Source of the DNA: Viola odorata
Taxonomy: Eukaryota > Streptophyta > Magnoliopsida > Malpighiales > Violaceae
DNA: 64,000 bases
NCBI GenBank assembly: GCA_963691705.1
Contig: OY829537.1
Coordinates: 55,032,304-55,096,303 of the forward strand
Direction of reading: 5' to 3'
The notes under the pieces are model-generated. The model made no database searches and had not been told where the DNA came from. It saw only the letters and a list, made by a program, of their open reading frames with translations. Each line of letters opens with the position of its first letter. Position 1 is the stretch's first letter. Positions 11,201-20,831 of this stretch are shown piece by piece. The translations under genes and the position numbers were made by a program.

Positions 11201-12425
11201 ACAAGTGTGTTTGAATTTTGAATATCATTTCATTTGAATGTTGGATTGTTTCTTTATTTTGTAATTTGGATAATTAAGTGTGTATGAATATTTAAGTGTC
11301 ATTTGAATGTTAGATAGTTTCTTTATTTTCAACTTTTGATGTACTTGATATACTTTATTTTGATATATTATAACTTTATTTTGATATATTATAAAATGCT
11401 ACAGTAAAAAAACCAGCCGGTTCAATCCGGTTTTATCCAGTTTTATAGTCTATAATTTACCGGTTTAATGTGTGAACGGTTCCGGACGGACCAGCAACTA
11501 CAATCCGGTTGAACCCGGTTCAACCCGGTTGAACCACCAAATTTTCATTTCCGGTTCTCTGTCCGGTCCGGTTCTGATAACTATGGTTGTACACACAAGT
11601 CGAGGCACTAATCCGGTACACATTAACAATTTTCCTTAAAAACGGCAAAAAATAGAGGAGAAGAAACAAAACCTAAACTATTCATGGAAAGTCTTAAAAA
11701 GAAAATACCCTATAGCTAGCAGATAAAATCGTCAGAAAATTCACCGGAAACAAGAAACTACTGTTGAATCAAGACCCACTCTAAGCTCACAAAAAGATGA
11801 ATCAATGACCCAAAAAATCCTAAAACTCGTACTATCGAAAACATGAAATAAAACGAAAGAAAAGTAGAAAAAATGCGAAGGTTTACCTTTCTTTAGGGGT
11901 TTCAGTAACGACAGAGCTAGCACTTTGTGAGTAGACCTCACTCTTGGAGGTAGCATGTTGTGACTTCTGCCTCACCTGCGGCTGTTGCACCGGCTGTTGA
12001 GGGTGCAGCTGCGACGGCTGTGACTGGCAGAACTTGAGGTCCTGAGGAAACACCTGGTGGTGGTGGGGATGGTGCTGCTGCTGTTGGTGAGCATAGAGGG
12101 CAAAATGGGGAGAATAATGCTGGAATTGGGGGTAGAGTTGTTGGTGGAGGGCAAAATGGTCTTTTGGAGCGAATTGGAGGATTTGACGCTGAGGCGGTGG
12201 TTGTGGTTGGTGATTGGAGGCGGAGGCAGTAGTGGTGGTGACGACGGGGTGAGAGCGGAGGAGGAGGTTGATCTGGTCATGAATGAAGGCGGTTTTGTGA
12301 GAGAGGTTTAAACCAAGCTTAGCTTCGAGCTGCTGAACGACGCCGTTATAGGAAGTGACGACGTTGGGGTCAGATTGACGCAGCACTTTCTCCACTCCTT
12401 TGGCTATTTCCTGGTCCGACACCAT
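8254..12425 (-). CDS. SWIB/MDM2-domain protein with N-terminal DEK_C domain (5 exons, 377 aa)
   Basis: This is probably a nuclear chromatin or transcription cofactor of the plant DEK_C plus double-SWIB family (SWIB domains occur in SWI/SNF subunits and yeast Spp27/UAF30). Exons on the minus strand: 12425-11887, 9375-9264, 9143-8972, 8879-8692, 8376-8254. All have GT-AG borders and the phases join exactly. Residues 1-57 (MVSDQEIAKGVEKVLRQSD) form the DEK_C-like helical domain. About 65-170 is rich in Gln, His and Pro. About 187-275 is the first SWIB domain (RGGPGGLNKV, then LWAYIRKNNLQDPSNKR). About 305-377 is the second (LVWEYIKSYHLED, then MLARYHLFKR). The ATG is the first in frame and opens the conserved N-terminus. 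Intron 1 (about 2.5 kb) hosts a MULE-like insertion. No stop or frameshift is seen, so it is likely functional. Confidence 0.93.
9893..11584. mobile_element. Non-autonomous MULE-like element in SWIB intron 1
   Basis: The 1692-bp insertion has terminal inverted repeats GTTATCAGAACCGGACC at both ends, with 2-3 variable outer bases. It is flanked by a 10-bp direct repeat GGTTGTACAC (9883-9892 and 11585-11594); 9 bp is the usual MULE duplication. Subterminal regions hold many CCGGTTCAACCGG-type palindromes and two AAACGACGYCGTTT motifs. There is no transposase. The GC-rich stretch at about 9980-10480 differs in composition from the rest and could be captured host sequence, but I cannot identify a source. 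Its position within an intron leaves the coding exons intact. Confidence 0.8.
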
Positions 12426-12650
12426 CGCCTTCTTTTGTTTTCTTCCTCAAATCTCTTTTTCGCATAAATAAATAAAAATATAAATTTACAGTACTATTTT
12501 TTTTCTTTATTTTATTTTATTTAACCGAATAAACGGATACACTCTCATCTTCTCTCTCTGTCTACAGCTACAACAAACCCTTCTGCTCTGTCTCTCTCTT
12601 TTCTCTCTCTCTTCTTCCTCAGTCTCTCTCTCCCTCTTTATAACCTCTAA
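12426..12650 (-). promoter_or_regulatory. 5' UTR and core promoter of the SWIB gene
   Basis: Upstream of the ATG on the minus strand is a leader containing (GA)n/(CT)n microsatellite runs (12552-12632), common in plant 5' UTRs. Beyond it lies a TATA-like TTATAAAG at 12636-12643, about 210 bp before the ATG. The start of transcription is inferred, not seen. Confidence 0.5.
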
Positions 12651-13166
12651 ATGACCAAAATGACCCCATTTCCTTATTTCCTTTTAAATATTTGAATTGT
12701 TTTTTTTTGGCACCCCTGCACATAACCGCTCTGGAGGGAGTTGATTGGGGGCATTTTGGGGAGTTGGCTTCTTGAATTGCTTACCTCTTGTGCGTGGAAA
12801 TAACAGTTTTAGCCTTTAGGTTTTATGGTCAATCCGATAATCCCATTGCAATGGGTGCTGGGTTAAAGATGTAATCTTACTGGATTCTTTTCCCAACAGT
12901 TAAAATTTAATATAAAACGAAAAATAGTACAAAAGGAGCGAGTGGATAAATTCCATATGCAAAATTAAAATACAGAAACTGAGGATGGGCATATTAGTAA
13001 TTCGCATGTGGACAGTTGAAAGGGAAATTTAAAAAAATAAAATAAGAAACTGATGTTGGGGATAGGAATTTGCAGCAACGGAACGGAGACGGATAAGTAA
13101 TGTATAGGTTGCTCAACAGCAATAGAACGTAAGAGTTGTTAAGTTGTTAAGTTGGTAAGGAATTAA
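12651..13166. other. Intergenic sequence upstream of the SWIB gene
   Basis: No coding sequence or recognised repeat is seen. It ends at the TAA target duplication (13164-13166) of the first Tourist-like MITE. Confidence 0.4.
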
Positions 13167-14189
13167 GTAGCCGTTTGGCGTTCATAGTTGGGGGTAGAAC
13201 CAACTTTTCCAAACTTAAAAATGCATGTTTGGGTGTTTGGTAAGTCCAATGCTGAAGGACTTCTCAAGAAGTCATTTTTAAAGCAAGGCCAAATTTGGCC
13301 TTGCCTCCACTGGAGCAAAATGCTTCAGTGGCCAACGATTGAAATGACTTCAAGCCCGGTTGAACCGGACGGACCGGCCGGTTCGGTCCGGTTCTGATAA
13401 CACTGTGTACAACACGAGTAAATTACATCTTTTAACGTATACGTTTTTAATTTATATATTGATGCTTTTCCAGAAGTGTTAATAATCTCATCACATTTTT
13501 GCTGAAATAGATGAATGATCCCCCATTAGCAAGAACATGAAATAAAACTGTAGCTGAAATTGATGTGTCTACTGTTGCTGGTGTTGTGGTTTTTATTAGT
13601 TGTGTTTACCTTAGAATGGTACGACAATAACATGAGTTTCCTTAAATTTGGTGACTTCACCAGTGAAGTATGAGTCTTTTGACTGATCTAGTGGGGAAGC
13701 CTTTGTATCGGCCAAAAGGTTCACATGTGTATAAAATTGGAGTCATCTCCTGTGAGTTTTTACAGTTCCTGTTTGTCTGTTGTCTTCTTTAGGTGGCAAA
13801 TTTAGTTTTTGGTGTAATTGAATATTTCTATTAAAGCGTGATACTACCTTTCTGCCTTTTTAAAGCATGCCTCTCTCTACTTTTTTTTTTTTTTTAAATT
13901 TCATTTTAATTTTTTTACTTTATATAACCAACAAAATAAATTAAAAACTAGCACAATAAAATCTCTACCTTAAAATAAATAATTCTAGATCCACTTTTCC
14001 TATTTTTATTAATTTTTTAAAAATGGGTTTTATACCCTTTATGGTCATTTTACATCCAAATCATAGTTTTGAAAAACTGTTTTACCAAACACCTCAAGTA
14101 TCTCACATTCCATTTACCAAAAGTCATTTTCCCATAAAACTTTTTACAATAGAACTTTTCCAACTAGAACCGGAACGCCAAACAGACCC
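13167..14189. mobile_element. Tourist/PIF-Harbinger-like MITE A, carrying foreign filler
   Basis: The element is flanked by a 3-bp TAA duplication (13164-13166, 14190-14192). Its right end, inverted, reads GGGTCTGTTTGGCGTTCC and the left end GTAGCCGTTTGGCGTTC. It shares its outer arms with MITE B (16423-16938) and MITE C (17657-18099). Its middle, however, is replaced by a 523-bp inverted copy of SWIB intron 1 plus the tip of the MULE-like element. It has no transposase, so movement would need PIF/Harbinger proteins in trans. Confidence 0.75.
13341..13863 (-). repeat. Inverted copy of 9436-9956 (SWIB intron 1 plus MULE tip)
   Basis: This block is the reverse complement of 9436-9956 with only a few mismatches by eye. 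It includes 64 bp of the MULE-like terminus (9893-9956), the junction and about 457 bp of flanking intron. It therefore arose after the MULE insertion. It sits exactly in the middle of MITE A. Together with its source it forms a long inverted repeat enclosing SWIB exon 1 and the promoter. Confidence 0.85.
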
Positions 14190-14765
14190 TAAGTATGGAG
14201 GAGTATCTCCTTATGAAAAACAAAAGAACAAAACAGTATTTTCAGAATAGGATAAGACAACAAATTGGAAATGAATAGGTTATTGGTTCAACTAGGTTTA
14301 ACCGAATTGACCTATTAGATCGTTTTAAAATGTTCACTCATCGAACTGTTTAGTCTTAAATAATTGAATCGATAAATTTTCATACTAACGAATGTGGCAT
14401 TTTTCGGTTTGCCAAAAAAGAAGAAGAGTCAATCTGAATTGAATCGGACAACAAACTTTTTCTTTTTTTTTCCTAAAAAAATGCCATTTAGATAGTATTG
14501 TTTTTTTCCTCCTCAAAACGACGTCGTTTTGATGGTATTGTTTTTTTTCTTCCTTAAAATGACGCTGATTTGATGGTGGTATTGACCCAGGCGGTTAGAT
14601 AGTGACCCGTCTGGTTCACTGGTTTTATACAAACCGACTGGGTTGACCGATTTTGACCGGTCGGGATACATGTCCAGTCAGAGATGTTGAACAAAATCGA
14701 AAACCTTTTTGGTCACCAATTCACCGGTTCGACCACCGGGTCAGTTCGATTTTTAAAACACTAGA
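14190..14765. mobile_element. Degenerate element rich in CCGGTTCGACC-type motifs
   Basis: The sequence holds scattered GGTTCAACTAGG, GACCGGTCGGG and CACCGGTTCGACC motifs and an AAACGACGTCGTTT palindrome near 14516. The same vocabulary occurs in the MULE-like element at 9893-11584. No clear terminal repeats or duplication were found, so it is at most an old relative. Confidence 0.35.
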
Positions 14766-16422
14766 ACAAAACCTATAATGTTCTACTTTTAAAAAAAATG
14801 TTCTTTTTTAAAGGAGGAGTTAGATTCAAACCTGAGTTTGATTCTCTACTAATACTTTTGTTACCAGTCAGACAATCAATGAGCTATATGCCCATTGGTC
14901 ACTTTTAAAAACTTGCAACATAAACTCTATTAATTTCCTTAAAGTTACAATTTTAATAATTACAAGTTCAAAGAAAACAATTAAGAGTTTTAAAAAATAT
15001 GCAAATTTGAGAGAAAACGTAACAAATATGAGAGAGCCCACCACATTGCAAATTTAAAAAAAAATATATATATATATATAATGAGAAAAATGTTTTAAAA
15101 ATTCCAGAAAATAATCTATAAATAAAATTTATACATTTATTTTCATTATCTTATATCCTACTATGTTTATTATATTTTTTGTTCAAATTGCATATTTTTT
15201 TTATTTACTACTTTATTTTTATTTTTTTATAGGCTATTTGAATATCTTAAATAGTATATTAAACAGTATAAAGGTTAAAATTATAATTTTTAAAAAATAG
15301 CAGGGCTTATATTGCACTATTTTAACTATAGAAATGACTTAAAACCCCTTATACTTTAATGTTTTGTTTAATTAACCCCATATACTAATTGTTTGTTTAA
15401 TAAACCCCATGTTCTCACTCTTTTTTTTTTGTTTAATTACCCCATGTCGTTACGAAATGTTGACCTATCACGTTTCCCGTTAAAAAAAATTGCCACATCA
15501 GCGTGCCACCTGATGCCACGTCAAGTTTTGCCATATGTAAAGTTTTAATCTTATTTATTTTACATTTTTATAAAGAAAAGAGGTGCACACAGTCTTCTTC
15601 ACCTCACACGCTATGTTCTTCCCAAAAGTTAAATTGAGTACAGTCGGTACCATCATCTCTGACTCTGACTACAAGAATTCTCTTTCATTTTTAACATTTA
15701 GGTTTTAAATCATTAAGCCGAACAAAGTGTAACATTTTGTAAACTATTAAGGTTTTTTATATAGATTTCTGAAAAAAGGAACCCAATTATAAATATATTA
15801 TGCGTAGCCTACAAAGAGGAACAAAAAATTACTATTAAATATATCTATATGTATAGTTTAAAATGTTATAGTTTTGTGATTTATTTTTAAAAAAAGTGTT
15901 TGCGTATTTTTCCTATAGTAAAGCATACATTTTTTTCTTCTTTCAATTGACTAATCTAAAAAAAAGTTTTAATTTAAGAAATTGTAATTTCATCATATCT
16001 TAATCCATCTTAGTAATGAAAAATAAATAAATTTATTTCCATAATTAGAAGATTTATAAAAAATAGTTTTTTTAAATTAGTAGATACACAAAGAAACTAC
16101 AAAATCTCGAAAAAAATTATAATTATTTTATAACTAATGTCTGGATCTTTGTACTTTAAAAAAAAAAAAACTAGAGCCTAAATCTCTTAAGGAAAAAAGG
16201 TTTATTCTCCTGACTATCACCATTTATGAGTTTCTGTAATTTTTAAATCTTCAAAATCAACATCTAAGTTATAGATCAGTCATCCAAGATCAAATTATTT
16301 AGATCTGAGCTTAAATGAAGCACTTATGTTGGTCTTTAAGCTCCTTTTATCTTCATTTTCCCCCATAGCTAAGCTTTTAACAAATAAATGAGGAGTAGTA
16401 GTAAAAAATGCTACACCATTTG
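14766..16422. other. AT-rich intergenic sequence
   Basis: No gene is recognised. It contains a short (AT)n run near 15063-15080 and a block at 15300-15530 with repeated CCCCAT/AATTAACCCC phrases of the kind found at ends of old plant transposons. I could not define an element. Confidence 0.4.
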
Positions 16423-16938
16423 GTGCCTGTTTGGGATTCAAAGTTGGGTACCAAACCAACTTTTCCCACAGGTAAATGAAATTATTGGTGTTTGTTAACA
16501 CCCCTTTCCACCATTACACACTGGGATTCTCAAGAATCCCAGTGCAAGGCAAGGCCAATTTGGCCTTGCCTCCGCTGGAGCATTTTGCTCCAGCAGCCAC
16601 TGGTATGGGACCAGTGGCTCCCTTTCCCTTTTTTCTTTTTTCTTTTCATCTTATTTTGATTTTTTTAGTTTATATAACCAACAAAATAAATTAAAAACTA
16701 CTACAATAAAATCTTTACATCAAGATAAGTAATTCTAGATCTATTTTTCCTATTTTTATTAATTTTTTAAAAATGGGTTTTATACCCTTTATGGTCATTT
16801 TACATCCAAATCATAGTTTTGAAAAACTGTTTTACCAAACACCTCATGTATCTCACACTCTATTTCCCAGAAGTTATTTTCCCACACAACTTTTACCACA
16901 GAACTTTTCCCCACAGAACCGGAACGCCAAACAGACCC
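16423..16938. mobile_element. Tourist-like MITE B
   Basis: This 516-bp element starts GTGCCTGTTTGGG and ends GGAACGCCAAACAGACCC. It is flanked by TTG (16420-16422, 16939-16941), a 3-bp duplication. The interior has a short palindrome around TTTTGCTCCAGC and AT-rich arms shared with MITEs A and C. It shows the arrangement MITE A would have without its filler. Confidence 0.75.
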
Positions 16939-17656
16939 TTGGTCATTTAAATGGCCAAATTACTAATGGGACTTTTATATTTTCAATTTTATTCACTTTA
17001 GTCATTACGATTAAATTTTTCTCTTTAAAATAATTCTTCGTTTAAACTAGCTTACTAATAAAACTCCTTCTAAAACATATTTATGAAGTATTTATACTCT
17101 AATAAGATTAATGTTGAAATACTCTAATTAAAAAGGTAAAAAATCATCTCTAAAACATTATTATTATTACAATTACTGTTACTATTATTATTATTATTAT
17201 CATTATTATTATTATAATAACGTTGTTATTGTTGTAGTTGTTGTTCTTTGTAAGTATAATAATAAATAAATTTATTTAAATTATAGTTTATAGCTCTCTC
17301 TTTTTTTGGAAACATTTAATAATTTATCTTATGTGACTTCGAAATTATGTGTTGTGCTTCAATGTTAATCCTCAATCTTAGCCAACCTTTCAACATGAGG
17401 AACCCACAAAAAGGAAAATGGGGTGGAAGGGTTCATTTTCTTCCAAGATCCTAGTAGAAAAGCTCTAGTTGGTGACCAAATGCAGCACGTGACATATTTG
17501 GACAAGAAAGATGAAAGAGCGCTGCAACCTTCTCGTCTCCGCCAGCACCTCTCTCACTCTCCTCTCTGATTAGCGAATTTCTTTAATTAGAGGTAAGAGT
17601 TGGTAATGTTTTCAAAATACTAAACAAGAGTTATTTAAAAATGAATAACATATTAA
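16939..17656. repeat. AT-rich spacer with an (ATT)n microsatellite
   Basis: An imperfect ATT/TTA trinucleotide run spans about 17158-17218 and grades into GTT repeats to 17250. The rest of the spacer has no recognised gene. The TAA at 17654-17656 is the target duplication of MITE C. Confidence 0.6.
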
Positions 17657-18099
17657 GAGTCTGTTTGACGTTCCGATTCTATGGAAAAAAATTTTATGGG
17701 AAAAGTTCTGTGGGAAAACGACTTCTGGAAAACGGAATGTGCTGTTTGGTAAAAAAATTTAAAAGTTCTGTGAGATGAAAACGTTGGAGTATAAAACCCA
17801 TTTTTAAAAAATTAATAAAAATAGGAAAAGTGGATCTAGAATTACTTATCTTGAGATAGAGATTATGTTGTGATAGTTTTTAATTTATTTTGTTCATTAT
17901 ATAGAGTAAGAAAATTAAATTAAAATGAAAAAAAAAATTGAGAGAGAGCCAAATGGCTCCATTTGGCTGCTCAGCCCGGTGCATGCCCAATGGCTTGCTT
18001 GAAAAGCCCAGTTTGCAATGGTGTTACCAAATACCAACAACTCCGTTCAAGGTTGGGAAAAGGTGGTTTGGTACCCAACCATGAACCCCAAATAGGCAC
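17657..18099. mobile_element. Tourist-like MITE C (opposite orientation)
   Basis: This 443-bp element begins GAGTCTGTTTGACGTTCC, ends CCAAATAGGCAC, and is flanked by TAA (17654-17656, 18100-18102). It is the reverse orientation of MITEs A and B and shares their arms. Two insertions into TAA and one into TTG fit the loose 3-bp preference of PIF/Harbinger MITEs. Confidence 0.75.
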
Positions 18100-18102
18100 T
18101 AA

Positions 18103-19627
18103 ATATGCAGCAAAAAAATTATCAAAAAAATAGCAAATAGACTAATTATTGTCAAACTTGATTCTTTACTTATTTTGTTTAGGAATTTGTTGTCTATATA
18201 AAGAGTGAGGATGTCCTTACTTTTTTTGGTCAAAAAATAGAAAATTATATTAAAATAAAAAAGAAACTCTTTACAAACATTATAAAGCTAAATTTAGTGC
18301 ACTAAATTTAAAATCAAAAGATTCATTAAGAGGCTACCCAATAACAAACTAAATCCTAAGTTTTGCCCACCTTTCAAGCACACAATACAATTTCAATAAC
18401 AACGCACAAAACACACAACAACGTATAAACCGCACAACCAAGCACGAAGGCCACAAGAAAACCCAAAGATAAAGAACACTCGAAGGAGCTATAGATGAAT
18501 AATACCTCACTTATTATGAGCTACTTCCTCTGGTTTTAATTAATGGTTACTGTACAAATCAAACAGTTTAAGAAAAAATAATAAAAAATTAAATAAAGCA
18601 GCAGCAGCGCAGCAGACAAAAGTAACTATTTACACGGTAATCCAAAATACGCCAGCTAATGAAAAATCCAATTTTTGGGCAAAAATGTCCATTAATAAAG
18701 AACAAAGTGAGTAATAAATAACTTGAAAATGTGTTTCATTACTGATCTTGCCATTAACACCACCAGATTTGTGACTCCATCATCATCTCTACCATCACAT
18801 CCATTTTCTCTAACTAGAGGTAAGAAGATGATTCAATACGCAATATACTTGGGTAGCGTTTGATTCACGGAATACTACTTTCTCTCTTATCACTCTCCCG
18901 GGAGAGTGATTAGGGGGATGTTAGTTTTTTGTGTTTGGTTGGGATATAAAATTCTTAGAAAAGTAACATTCTTGTGTTTGTTTTCTACTTGGGAATTGTA
19001 AGGGAAAGTAAGAAAAATTATTACTATATCCTTAATAGATAATAATTAGGATAATTATTACTATTTTTAAATACCCATTGTTCCCGGTAATTACCTATTA
19101 AATCATTTTAATTAAAAAACAATTATGGACTACATTCATTCAATTCAAGGAAGAAAAACCAAATATTAAATTTTGATATAAGAATTATGCATTACATTCA
19201 TACAAATCCTTAGAGACGTATATATTGTTAAAATTTGGGATTTGTTCACTAAGAAAAAAGGATTTGATGATTTTCATCAGAGCATGATTCGTATTTGAAG
19301 AAAATGGCACCAGATCTTGCAAGAAAGAAAGTAACAAGACATGGAATTGTTGTATATCTATATACCTGATGGAAAAAATAGACTTAAGAAAAAATGAAAT
19401 TAATGGAGCCAAGATTTATTATTTTGATTTTCAAGCGTCGGAATAGATGGATGAATTGAGAAAAAAATGCATTATTGTATTTGCGGCTAGAGAAGATGAA
19501 CAAAAAAGCATTTTTGTATTTGTGGCCGGAAAAGATGAACTAAAACAGCCAAGTAAAAACCAAGTAACAGATCTTCGCTCTCCGCACTTTCCACCACCAT
19601 CAAAGCCACCAACAGAACGCAGATTCG
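18103..19627. other. Intergenic sequence left of element X
   Basis: No gene is identified. Around 18840-18960 is a low-complexity palindromic stretch (CTCTCCCGGGAGAG) that may be the end of a further MITE. The 19447-19627 stretch is open but unrecognised. Its last 30 bases are the truncated first unit of the 175-bp tandem repeat that resumes at 56402. Confidence 0.4.
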
Positions 19628-19632
19628 CCGTG

Positions 19633-20831
19633 TGTCGCACCCCCTTTTTTGTTGAAAATGAGTATCGGTTCGGGACGGATGCTAAGCATAAATGGATGCT
19701 TTGCATAATAGAAATGAAGTTGCCACCCTATTTTCTAAGGTTTAGGGAACATAAGTGTCGTGGCATAAAAAAAATAAAAAACTAAGGCACATGTGGTCTA
19801 AACCTAAGAACGAAAGTTCGAGGTCGTATTATGGACTCGGGAAGGTGTTAGGCACCCGAGTCACATCCTTTGAAAAGGTCACCGGTTATAAAGTTGAGAG
19901 GTATTATTATGTTCAATTTTTAATACGAAAAATGAATAAACCATCGAAGCATGTCAACCAATCTCGCGCACGGAAACGGGCCACTTTCCAATCATTTACA
20001 AAGTAAACGATCGTGGAGCGTCTACCGAAATCCTGTTACGACAATTGGGCCACTTTCCGATTATTCAAACATTTTTCACAAGTGATTTGGGCCCTCAAAG
20101 GTGACGTTACATCTTAGCATTTTTCGTTGGGACATTGTTATTTCTGATCTGGACCGAAGGACGGGGTTACCGTTTGTTCGTATGCTAGAGCGGACGTTCC
20201 CCTCTTTTTTTCATATGGCCATGCATGATTAATTATTTAATTACTACGTGATCTATCATGGCAAAACTAGCACGATACCAATTTAATGAATGCAAATAAA
20301 CCGTGTGGGATCGAAGCCACCATGCTCATGTATCAAAGGTATAGCAATTAATTCCTTTGCAAAAAAAGTGAGTGATTTAAACATGTTATTCATACGAGAT
20401 TGATTCATTTCAATGATAATCATCATGCATACAAATATTTTGAGTTTTCTAGCATTTCTAAATATCATGCGTACGAATAATATTTGTGGAAAATATTGAA
20501 TAAATAAAAGGGGGTAGAAAGCGTACTTGAGTTGCGTGAACTTGATCTACCTTACAAAATGAAAGTATTAGCGATAGTTCGATTGAAAATAAATAATGAA
20601 CAAGTAAAATAAACATTTAATTAACTTCAAACAAGCAAGTAATTAATTAGACGTGGCAAGTGAGCAAAAAAATATTTTAACACATGTGAGCGTATGAACA
20701 TATTGATAAATAATTAACATGGCAAAAATTTAAAAAGAAAGCATACAAAAATACTCATACGAATTAAACAATGACGTAATTATACATTAAATAGGGCACA
20801 CGAGTATTTAATTAAATATAACATACGATTT
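19633..20831 (-). repeat. X 3' LTR, distal part (left of Z)
   Basis: This is the downstream end of the minus-strand X 3' LTR. It ends in GGGGGTGCGACA (read on minus) at 19633. The same ending closes the LTRs of Z at 23748 and 33108, which marks the families as related. It is separated from the other LTR part (33114-34499) by Z and its GATTT duplication. The segment 20055-20175 matches 55376-55490 in the other X LTR. Confidence 0.85.

Noticed and set aside
11972..12311. Frames overlapping SWIB exon 1 on both strands
   Set aside because: They are shadows of the Gln/His-coding exon 1; the exon structure and the DEK_C start favour the annotated frame.
14810..14900. tRNA- or SINE-like phrases (ATTCAAACCTGAGTTTGATT, GAGCTATATGCCC)
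   Set aside because: No A and B boxes at proper spacing and no cloverleaf; not enough for a tRNA or SINE call.
19447..19785. 112-codon plus-strand frame
   Set aside because: It crosses the X insertion site (19632/19633), so its second half is LTR sequence; the first half matches no known family.
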